Assembly: GCA_035286585.1 (NCBI GenBank)
Contig: DATEDC010000001.1
Location: forward strand, 1 to 9,821
DNA from: DSOS01 sp035286585
Lineage (GTDB): Bacteria > Chloroflexota > Anaerolineae > Anaerolineales > UBA4823
Direction of reading: 5' to 3'
DNA: 9,821 nucleotides
A model generated the notes under the pieces. It was not told where the DNA came from and did no database searches. It saw only the letters and a program-made list of their open reading frames with translations. A program made the translations under genes and the position numbers. Shown in pieces: positions 1 to 5,938 of the stretch (the stretch's first letter is position 1; each line of letters begins with the position of its first letter).

Positions 1-478
1 AGCCAGCCACCGACGAGAGGTTGACGATATGGCCCGAGCCGCGCTCCAGCATCCCAGGTAGGACGGCTTTGACCATGTGGACGGCGCCGAAGTAGTTGAT
101 CTCCATCATCCAGCGAAAAGCTTCCAGGTCGAGCTCCTGAAAATAGCCAGGACGAGCCACGCCTGCCGAATTGACCAGCAAATGCGGAGCGCCGACCTGC
201 CTGGCGACCTGCTCGGCAGCCTCAACCGCCTGCGCCGGATCAGACACGTCCGCGCTGATTGCCCCGCAAAGCTGCTGGTTGTTCTGCCGGGCGGCTTTGA
301 CCTCGGCCAGCGCTGCCGCCAGCCCGTCCTCCCGCCGAGCTGCCAGCCAGACGTGAGATCCCTTTTGAGCCAATAAACGCGCCAGCGCCAATCCGATCCC
401 GCTGGAACCGCCGGTGACCAGCGCAACGCGATCTGGCCCGATCAGCTCATTATCCCTGTTCACAACCTGGCGTCCCAT
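1..478 (-). CDS. SDR-family oxidoreductase, 3-ketodihydrosphingosine reductase-like (3' end outside window)
   Basis: Only the N-terminal 159 residues lie in the window. A Rossmann fold is evident: the nucleotide-binding motif TGGSSGIG at residues 22-29, an acidic ADVSDP around 76-81 (adenine pocket), NSAG at 103-106 (the family's NNAG), the structural Asn in INYFG at 127-131, and the catalytic Ser in LSSVAG at 154-159. The Tyr-x-x-x-Lys pair would lie beyond the window start. AARR after the second strand suggests NADPH preference (inference). NSAG, INYFGAVH and the AVLPGML helix resemble the KDSR subgroup, which reduces 3-ketosphinganine, but generic 3-oxoacyl reductases look similar, so the substrate is open. 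The ATG at 478 is supported by an in-frame TAA 18 bases upstream; no good Shine-Dalgarno sequence precedes it. It lies 59 bases downstream of the chimeric ABC gene and is probably co-transcribed with it. Confidence 0.88.
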   Translation of the reverse strand, partial: MGRQVVNRDNELIGPDRVALVTGGSSGIGLALARLLAQKGSHVWLAARREDGLAAALAEVKAARQNNQQLCGAISADVSDPAQAVEAAEQVARQVGAPHLLVNSAGVARPGYFQELDLEAFRWMMEINYFGAVHMVKAVLPGMLERGSGHIVNLSSVAG

Positions 479-537
479 ATGACTTGCAAATCGTCTTTAC
501 TCAACAGCCTCAGCGTATTCAGCGCCTCAGCGATTGG

Positions 538-1065
538 TCATTCCTCCAATATCAGCCGCGCCCGCTGGAAGCGGGCGGAGGCGAGGGCGAACAGCGCCAG
601 GTCCACGAGCAGCAGGGTGGCGATCACACCCAGAACGACGCTCTCCCCTTGCACCCGGGCGAGCGCCTGGGCCAGCCTGAGCTGCCAGGCTTCGGGCAGC
701 AAGGGCAGGAGGAACAAGGGGATGAAGAGCACAAAGAAAGGCATATGCCAGACCTCGCCATAGAAGTCCAGGTTGTTTTCGGCGCTCAGGCGCTGGTACA
801 GCCCGTTGTGCTCCAGCAGGGCGCCGCTGCTCTGGCGGATTGCATCGGCTGCGGAGCGGATGTCATAGCCCAGGACGCGGGCGTACCCGCTTGTGGGAGC
901 CAGCAAACCGAGCAGCAGGCGGATGGTGGTGGTTTTTCCGGAGCCGTTTGGACCCAAGAAGCCGAAGATGCTGCTGCCGGGCACCTGCAGCGAAAGGCGG
1001 TCCACTGCCACCAGCGAGCCAAAGGAGCGGCTCAGCTCTTCGGTTTGGATGCCAATCGAATTCAT
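538..1065 (-). CDS. Chimeric ABC transporter remnant: ATPase N-terminus joined to ABC-2 permease C-terminus
   Basis: An intact 175-codon frame made of two unrelated halves. Residues 1-106 are the start of an ABC ATPase: A-loop region RSFG at 13-16, Walker A GPNGSGKTT at 38-46, and a Q-loop region of the LLEHNGLYQRLSAENNL type at 83-99. From about residue 107 the protein becomes two hydrophobic segments (about 109-124 and 142-162) ending in ARFQRARLILEE, which matches the last helices and tail of an ABC-2 permease. The LSGGQ signature, Walker B, H-loop and most of the permease are missing, so it cannot be a working transporter subunit. The junction is at about 738-756. The start is well placed: ATG with GGAGGG at 1073-1078, spacer 7. 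The likely origin is an in-frame deletion between adjacent ATPase and permease genes, or an assembly collapse. The frame could be expressed, but I treat it as a probable pseudogene. Confidence 0.8.
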   Translation of the reverse strand: MNSIGIQTEELSRSFGSLVAVDRLSLQVPGSSIFGFLGPNGSGKTTTIRLLLGLLAPTSGYARVLGYDIRSAADAIRQSSGALLEHNGLYQRLSAENNLDFYGEVWHMPFFVLFIPLFLLPLLPEAWQLRLAQALARVQGESVVLGVIATLLLVDLALFALASARFQRARLILEE

Positions 1066-1089
1066 GCTTTTTCCCTCCGGATTTGCGTC

Positions 1090-1112
1090 AAAAACTGGCG
1101 GTGTAGCGCCAG
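1090..1112 (-). terminator. Terminator-like hairpin in the leader of the ABC chimera
   Basis: Read on the minus strand, CTGGCG and CGCCAG form a perfect 6-bp stem around a 6-base loop, followed at once by five T (1094 to 1090). It lies 25 bases before the ABC start codon and 47 bases beyond the stronger terminator at 1159-1184. It could be a second terminator for the coiled-coil gene or an attenuator in the ABC leader. The stem is short, so termination is uncertain. Confidence 0.4.
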
Positions 1113-1116
1113 CGGA

Positions 1117-1145
1117 ATTTTACCAGCGATTTGAGGATAAACGAA
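1117..1145 (-). promoter_or_regulatory. Possible extended -10 promoter for the ABC chimera
   Basis: On the minus strand a TAAAAT hexamer (1117-1122) is preceded by TGG, an extended -10 pattern. A weak -35 candidate, TTCGTT (1140-1145), sits 17 bases upstream. A start near 1110 would fall inside the hairpin at 1090-1112, which weakens either call. It lies downstream of the terminator at 1159-1184, where a new promoter would be needed. Confidence 0.35.
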
Positions 1146-1158
1146 CCCGTGGATAGCG

Positions 1159-1184
1159 AAAAAAACGGCCGGCGGTGCCGACCG
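1159..1184 (-). terminator. Intrinsic terminator of the coiled-coil gene
   Basis: On the minus strand CGGTCGGC pairs with GCCGGCCG in an 8-bp GC-rich stem with one U-G pair and a 3-base loop. Seven T follow (1165 to 1159). It begins 47 bases after the stop codon at 1232, and closes the transcription unit of that gene before the ABC/SDR region. Confidence 0.85.
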
Positions 1185-1231
1185 ATATCCGAAATGCGGA
1201 TTTTTACCCTGGGTTGAGTGGAATGCGAGGT

Positions 1232-1708
1232 TCAACCCCCATCCCCATCCGGGGTTTTGATCTGCTGGTCTCGTTGCAGGCTCATGATCCCGTTGCGCAC
1301 CTGGGTCAGGTAGCGATCCAGCTCAACTTCAAGGCGGCGCAGGGTATCGATGACATAATCGTCGGCCTGGTGGCGCGTGTTTTCGACTTCGAGGCGAGCC
1401 TGGTTGAGGATCTCCTCCGCCCGGGCCTGGGCTGACTGCACGATGGCGTCGCGTTCGAGTAGCTGCTCCTGTTTCTCTTTGGCGATCGCTACCGTGCGGT
1501 TGGCTTCCTCCTGAGCCTGAGCCAGGACGCGATTCTTCTGGGCCAGGACCTGCTGCGCCTTTTTCACTTCATCCGGGATAGCCACGCGCATCTGGTCGAT
1601 CAGGTCCAGCATGCGGTCTTCGTCGACAATCACATTATGGGTGAACCACAGCGGGCGGCTATGGTTTAACAATTCTTCCAGGCGGTCGATCAGGTGCAAG
1701 ATGTCCAC
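1232..1708 (-). CDS. Conserved coiled-coil protein of unknown function encoded next to coaD
   Basis: The 158-residue protein has a short N-terminal helical part (MDILHLIDRLEELL), a segment with VDEDRMLDLIDQMR at 28-41, then a long uninterrupted helix from about 46 to 145 rich in Ala, Gln, Glu and Arg. The helix has heptad character of the F0 b-subunit/DivIVA type. The tail is short and polar, with no membrane segment. I recognise it as the small conserved protein that databases often name 'ATPase', found beside coaD in many Clostridia and Chloroflexi. It has no nucleotide-binding motif, so that name has no sequence basis, and its function is unknown. The start is GTG at 1708, supported by GGGGAGG at 1715-1721 with a 6-base spacer. 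It lies 101 bases after coaD, has its own promoter candidate and ends at a strong terminator. A scaffold role is only inference. Confidence 0.85.
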   Translation of the reverse strand: MDILHLIDRLEELLNHSRPLWFTHNVIVDEDRMLDLIDQMRVAIPDEVKKAQQVLAQKNRVLAQAQEEANRTVAIAKEKQEQLLERDAIVQSAQARAEEILNQARLEVENTRHQADDYVIDTLRRLEVELDRYLTQVRNGIMSLQRDQQIKTPDGDGG

Positions 1709-1765
1709 AGGCTGCCTCCCCTTATCGGTGAGTATAAATTGGGCAGGATAGATGAATTATTCAAT

Positions 1766-1794
1766 AGATTACCTGTAAATTCCGTTTTCGTCAA
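1766..1794 (-). promoter_or_regulatory. Sigma70-type promoter candidate for the coiled-coil gene
   Basis: On the minus strand, TTGACG (1789-1794, five of six consensus bases) is separated by exactly 17 bases from TAATCT (1766-1771, three of six). It lies in the AT-rich 101-base gap after coaD, whose base composition contrasts with the surrounding genes. Predicted transcription starts near 1760, giving a leader of about 50 bases before the GTG at 1708. Confidence 0.55.
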
Positions 1795-1809
1795 CTGTTT
1801 TTGATTACC

Positions 1810-2334
1810 TCAATCCCGCAGCGAGGTGGTGGGGACGATCTGCTGCCCATCCCCAAGCTCGCTGAAGCGCTTCTTCAGCGCCTCCTCGACGTGGCGGGGG
1901 ACCATACTGCTGACGTCGCCGCCGAGTAAGGCGATCTCGCGCACGGTGGAAGAGGAGAGGAAAGTGTGCTCCTCAGCCGTGATCAACGCTACCAGCTCGA
2001 TCTCCGGCGCCAGGCGGTGATTAGCCAGCGCCATGCGGAATTCGTACTCGAAGTCGGAAAACACGCGCAGGCCGCGCACGACCACCTGAGCGCCGATCTT
2101 ACGACAGAACTCGACCGTCAGGCCGCTGTAGCCGACCACGCTGATGGCGGGGTTATCCAGGAAGGCCAGGCGGGTCAGGGCAATGCGCGTTTCCGGATCG
2201 AAAAGCAGGGATTTCAGGGGGCGGTCGTAAACCGCGACGACGACCTCATCGAATAATTGTGTGGCGCGCCGGGCAATATCTACGTGCCCCAGATGGATGG
2301 GATCGAAAGTGCCAGGAAAAAGTGCTCGGACCAT
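1810..2334 (-). CDS. coaD: Phosphopantetheine adenylyltransferase (PPAT)
   Basis: CoaD catalyses the reversible transfer of an adenylyl group from ATP to 4'-phosphopantetheine, giving dephospho-CoA, the penultimate step of coenzyme A synthesis in the cytoplasm. The 174 residues carry the family marks: PGTFDPIHLGH at 7-17 with the nucleotidyltransferase HxGH motif at 14-17, Lys41 in the RPLKSLLF loop, RGLR at 87-90 followed by DFEYEFRMALANHRLAP, and SSSTVREI at 127-134. Length is slightly above the usual 160 because of a polar C-terminal tail. The ATG at 2334 has GAGG only 4 bases upstream, somewhat tight. It follows recG by 82 bases. In many bacteria rsmD separates recG and coaD, and here it is absent. 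No convincing promoter was seen in the gap, so it may be read through from recG. Confidence 0.97.
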   Translation of the reverse strand: MVRALFPGTFDPIHLGHVDIARRATQLFDEVVVAVYDRPLKSLLFDPETRIALTRLAFLDNPAISVVGYSGLTVEFCRKIGAQVVVRGLRVFSDFEYEFRMALANHRLAPEIELVALITAEEHTFLSSSTVREIALLGGDVSSMVPRHVEEALKKRFSELGDGQQIVPTTSLRD

Positions 2335-2416
2335 TTCACCTCACATGGATGGGTAGCGCAGTCGTCCGGTCCTGAATGGATAACTGTGCAAGTTTTGAGC
2401 CAGCAGAGATCGACAA

Positions 2417-4942
2417 TTAACTGATATCCCCTTTGTGATAGTCCCAAAAGCGCTCCACAGAGGCTTCCAGCAACTGGTGTTCGGGCAGGGATAAATCCGG
2501 ATCGAGCTTGAACAGCGCCTGGGCGTGGTGGCGCGCGTTTTCGATCAGGCGGACATCGCTCAGGTTGGCGAGCCGCAACTGCGCGGCGTGCCCGGATTGG
2601 CGCGTGCCCAGGAATTCACCTGGGCCGCGCTGTTCCAGGTCCTTTTCGGCGAGGACGAAGCCGTCGTTAGTTTGCGCCATCACCTGCAGGCGTTCATTTT
2701 CGGCCTGGTCGGCGCTGTCTGGGATGAGCAGGCAGTAGGCTTTGTCGCCGCCGCGGCCGACGCGCCCCCTGAACTGGTGCAGTTGGGCCAGGCCAAAATG
2801 GTTGGCGCCCTCGATCAGCATGACGGTGGCATTGGGCACATCCACGCCGACTTCGACGACCGAAGTGGAGACCAGGATGTGGTACTCGCCGAGGTGGAAA
2901 CGCCTCATGACTTCTTCTTTACCCTCTGGGGGCAGGCGCCCGTGCAGCAGCCCGAGTTTGTATTGGAGGAATACCTCCTCCTGTAGGCGGGCGTGCTCTT
3001 CGACGGCTGCCCGGGCGTCGCTCTTGTCGCTCTCCTCGACCAGGGGGTAGATGATGAAGGCCTGGCGCCCGGTCTTGACCTGGCTGTCGATCAGGCGATA
3101 GGCGCGCTCGCGCTCGCGTGGGGTGAGCACAAACGTAGCCACAGCTTGCCTGCCAGCGGGCATCTCGTCCATCACCGCCAGGTCCAGGTCGCCGTAAACC
3201 GTCAGAGCGAGAGAGCGGGGAATGGGGGTGGCGGTCATCACCAACAGGTGGGGATTGGCGCCCTTGAGGCGCAGGGCAGCGCGTTGCTCGACGCCGAAAC
3301 GGTGCTGTTCGTCCACAATGGCAAGCTGCAAGTCCTGGAAAGCGACCGGGTCCTCGAGCAAGGCGTGAGTGCCGATCACCAGCTTGATCGAGCCATCTGC
3401 CAGGCCATCCCGAATCAGGCGCTTTTCGGCTTCCGGCGTGGCGCCAATCATCAGGCGGATTTGAGCCACCTCCAGGAACGGCGTACCGTTTCCATCCTGG
3501 CTGGTAGCAAGTATCCCCAGCATGCTCTGGTAGTGCTGCTCGGCCAGGATGCTGGTGGGCGCCATCAGGGCAGCCTGGGCACCCTGCCGGGCGATCATAG
3601 CGATTGCGATGGCAGCCACGATGGTTTTGCCCGAGCCCACATCACCCTGCAGCAGGCGGTTCATCGGGTGACCGGAAGCCAGATCCTGGCGTAACTCGCT
3701 CACCGCCCGCTGCTGGGCGGCGGTCAGCTCGAACGGCAGCCGGCTTTGCAGCGCAGCCAGCCATTCGTCATCGACCTCAAAAATGCGCCCCGTCTGCGCC
3801 TGCCAATCGTATTTCTGGCGCAAGACGCCCAACTGCAACTGAAAGATCTCTTCGAAAGCCAGGCGGTAGCGCGCCGCGGTCAACTGCTCCATGGAATCGG
3901 GGAAGTGGATTTGCATCAAGGCGGTGGGCAGGTCCACAAGCCGGGCGGAACGGCGCAGGTTATCGGGCAGCGGATCGAGCAGGCGCGGCGCCCAATAGCT
4001 GACCACCGTATGCATCAGGCGGCGAATCCAGCGCTGGGTGATCTGGGCGGTGAGCGGGTAGACCGGCGCGATGCGATTGGTGCTGAGCTGCTGCTGGTCG
4101 AGTGGCTCGAATTCTGGGTTGCTCATGACCATGCGTCCCAGATACTGGTCGACTTTACCCGAAAACGAAATCTGAATCCCGCTGCGCAGTCGCTTGGCGA
4201 CCCAGGGCTGGTTGAACCAGGTGATGCGCATGGCCCCCGTACTGTCACTGACTACGGCTTCGACAACCTGAAGCTGACCGCCGCGCACGGGTCGTACGGA
4301 GACGCTCTGCACCGTGCCGATCACGGTGACCACTTCGTTGTAAGCCAGGCGGTTAATCGTCTTAAGGTTGGCGTAATCGTCATACCGGCGGGGGAAGTAA
4401 TAGAGCATATCCCGCAAGGTGATCACGCCCAAGCGGGCCAGGGTTTGGGCGTGTTTGGGACCCACATTTTGCAGCACGGTGACGGGAGCGTTTAGCGCCT
4501 CCGGCTCCGCCTGGATCGGTTTTGCCTGCGCGGGGACAGCCGGCTCTGGTTCTGCGCCTGGCTTTATCTGTATGGCCGCTTCGGCTTCGGCCTGCGTGCG
4601 GCTGGCGAGACGTCCGTTTTCGACAGCCTTCGCGGGGGAAGGCTGGCTGGCTTTTTCAGGGCGAGGCGTCGACATGGGGAAAGGCTCGCGCAAGCCCTCT
4701 TGCTGCAGCCGTCGCCACAAGCCCTGCATTGCTTCAGCCCGAGAGGTGGGGCTCAGACCCGGGTAATTGCGCAGGCGGGCGCCGATGGCTGCGATCAGAT
4801 CTTCGGATAAGCCATCCAGGCGGGCTTCCATTTCCCAGGAATCCAGGATGCGATTTAATCCGCCGACTACCGCCCGGTTATCAAAACCGCGCTCGGCTTC
4901 CAGCTTGATAATTTTGCTTAGTTTATCCACGGATTGCTTCAT
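2417..4942 (-). CDS. recG: ATP-dependent DNA helicase RecG with N-terminal extension
   Basis: RecG is a superfamily 2 double-stranded DNA translocase that regresses stalled replication forks and processes branched intermediates. Numbered from the ATG at 4942 (841 residues): residues 1-90 are a helical extension; about 91-150 form a Pro/Ala/Glu-rich linker; a helix-hairpin-helix LQNVGPKHAQTLARLGV is at about 157-173; the OB-fold wedge covers about 200-280; Walker A GDVGSGKT is at 433-440; DEQH at 544-547; TATPIPRSLALT at about 570-581; and motifs V/VI HILVSTSVVEVGVDV and QFRGRVGRGG at 688-702 and 723-732. The TRG element, about 758-784, contains GPGEFLGTRQSG. It exceeds the usual length of about 690 because of the extension. 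The start is uncertain: TTG at 4951 has GGTAAGG 5 bases upstream, and the frame stays open to TTG at 5029, overlapping degV. It lies 70 bases after degV. Confidence 0.96.
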   Translation of the reverse strand: MKQSVDKLSKIIKLEAERGFDNRAVVGGLNRILDSWEMEARLDGLSEDLIAAIGARLRNYPGLSPTSRAEAMQGLWRRLQQEGLREPFPMSTPRPEKASQPSPAKAVENGRLASRTQAEAEAAIQIKPGAEPEPAVPAQAKPIQAEPEALNAPVTVLQNVGPKHAQTLARLGVITLRDMLYYFPRRYDDYANLKTINRLAYNEVVTVIGTVQSVSVRPVRGGQLQVVEAVVSDSTGAMRITWFNQPWVAKRLRSGIQISFSGKVDQYLGRMVMSNPEFEPLDQQQLSTNRIAPVYPLTAQITQRWIRRLMHTVVSYWAPRLLDPLPDNLRRSARLVDLPTALMQIHFPDSMEQLTAARYRLAFEEIFQLQLGVLRQKYDWQAQTGRIFEVDDEWLAALQSRLPFELTAAQQRAVSELRQDLASGHPMNRLLQGDVGSGKTIVAAIAIAMIARQGAQAALMAPTSILAEQHYQSMLGILATSQDGNGTPFLEVAQIRLMIGATPEAEKRLIRDGLADGSIKLVIGTHALLEDPVAFQDLQLAIVDEQHRFGVEQRAALRLKGANPHLLVMTATPIPRSLALTVYGDLDLAVMDEMPAGRQAVATFVLTPRERERAYRLIDSQVKTGRQAFIIYPLVEESDKSDARAAVEEHARLQEEVFLQYKLGLLHGRLPPEGKEEVMRRFHLGEYHILVSTSVVEVGVDVPNATVMLIEGANHFGLAQLHQFRGRVGRGGDKAYCLLIPDSADQAENERLQVMAQTNDGFVLAEKDLEQRGPGEFLGTRQSGHAAQLRLANLSDVRLIENARHHAQALFKLDPDLSLPEHQLLEASVERFWDYHKGDIS

Positions 4943-5012
4943 CGAAGCCAATTGTACCTTACCTGCCCGAGGCGGCAAAGCCGAAGATGAGGGACTTTTC
5001 GCGGCATGCTGA

Positions 5013-5864
5013 TTACCCCGGATCGGCAATGCCGAAGGCAGCCAGGGTGTGCGGGCCCAGGATAGCCGCCAGCACGGGGTTCAGGCTGATCTCGATATAG
5101 TCTGCACCACGAAGATCAACTCGCAGGCGCTCGTGAAGGGAGCGCGCTTCCGAGGTGAAGGGAGGGTAGCCCTGGAGCAAAGCAACCTGCTTGAGATGAT
5201 CGATCTCAGTTATGAATTCGTAGAAAATATCCACCAGGTTGCGCGCGCTGCGCGCTTTATAGAGCGGGATTGGCCTGCCGTTATCCAGGGTGTAGAGGGG
5301 AGAAATTTGTAAAAGGTCAGCCACCACGGCTTGAGAAAGTTCAAGCTGACCTGTCTTTTGCAGGTAAGTCAGGTCGCGCAGGCAAAAGATGGCGTAGATG
5401 TTCGGGATCAGTCCGAGCAGATAACGCTTGATCTCGAGGGCGGGCATGTCACCCTGGGCTGCGCCTGCTGCCGCCTGGACCAGCGCTCCCAGGCCGACGG
5501 AGGTGGTCTGCGAATCGATGAGGTGAACGGTGGCTGAGGGACGGATGGATTCCAGGGTTTGCACGGCGTAATCAAAGGTGGGATGCAGGTGCCTGGAGAG
5601 CAAGATGACCAGGATTTCGCGGTATTCCAGCGAGAGGTTATGCAGCACCTGTTCTAGCACCTGCGGGGCGGGGGTGCGTACCAGGGGTTGAGAGTGGTCG
5701 GGCAGGGAATGCGGCAAAGCGAAGAGGGGAGGTAGGGGTCCGGCGGAATATACTTCGCGGTTCAGGTGGATCGGCAAGGGGAGCATGGTGACCAGCTCTA
5801 CCCCGGGGAAGGAAGCTTGGGTAAACTGGGCGGTATTATCAGTGACGATGCAGACCTGGGGCAT
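5013..5864 (-). CDS. DegV family protein (FakB-like fatty acid-binding protein, divergent)
   Basis: DegV proteins bind a fatty acid; with FakA as kinase they present it for phosphorylation to acyl-phosphate. The 283 residues keep the DegV layout: CIVTDNTAQF at 5-14, LPLPIHLNREVYS at 28-40, IDSQTTSVGLGALVQAA at 116-132, RDLTYLQKTGQL at 163-174, ISPLYTLDNGRPIPLYKAR at 187-205 and NPVLAAILGPHTLAAFG at 262-278. Several signature positions differ. The usual TSQPS is VRTPAPQ at 62-68, SGTYQSA is HPTFDYA at 94-100, GGRI is TGQL, and the His of the C-terminal HxGPG motif appears replaced by Ile. It may therefore bind another lipid or be an atypical FakB. The ATG at 5864 has no visible Shine-Dalgarno sequence, and no alternative start codon precedes it in frame. 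The gene sits 74 bases after fakA, so partnership is likely. Confidence 0.88.
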   Translation of the reverse strand: MPQVCIVTDNTAQFTQASFPGVELVTMLPLPIHLNREVYSAGPLPPLFALPHSLPDHSQPLVRTPAPQVLEQVLHNLSLEYREILVILLSRHLHPTFDYAVQTLESIRPSATVHLIDSQTTSVGLGALVQAAAGAAQGDMPALEIKRYLLGLIPNIYAIFCLRDLTYLQKTGQLELSQAVVADLLQISPLYTLDNGRPIPLYKARSARNLVDIFYEFITEIDHLKQVALLQGYPPFTSEARSLHERLRVDLRGADYIEISLNPVLAAILGPHTLAAFGIADPG

Positions 5865-5938
5865 GGGGATAGCGGTGGGGAACTTCGAACCGTTGACCTT
5901 TGGGGCGGTGAGGGAGAAATCTTGACCGGCGCTCGAGA

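Noticed and set aside
106..426. Minus-strand 106-codon open frame in the SDR region
   Set aside because: It is Arg/Trp-rich and in a different frame from the SDR sequence, which carries TGGSSGIG, NSAG and INYFG.
484..1134. Plus-strand 216-codon open frame covering the ABC region
   Set aside because: The minus-strand frame gives clear ABC ATPase and permease sequence with a good ribosome binding site. The plus-strand translation is Gln/Gly/Ala-rich without family features and is the shadow of that gene.
1187..1205. ATCCG/CGGAT hairpin followed by T run on the plus strand
   Set aside because: The stem is only 5 bp with two A-T pairs and there is no plus-strand gene for it to terminate.
2335..2416. 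Separate promoter or terminator between recG and coaD
   Set aside because: No hexamer pair at correct spacing and no stem followed by T was found in the 82 bases.
3746..4495. Plus-strand 249-codon open frame
   Set aside because: It lies wholly antisense to RecG, whose wedge and helicase motifs are unmistakable; it is a GC-driven shadow.
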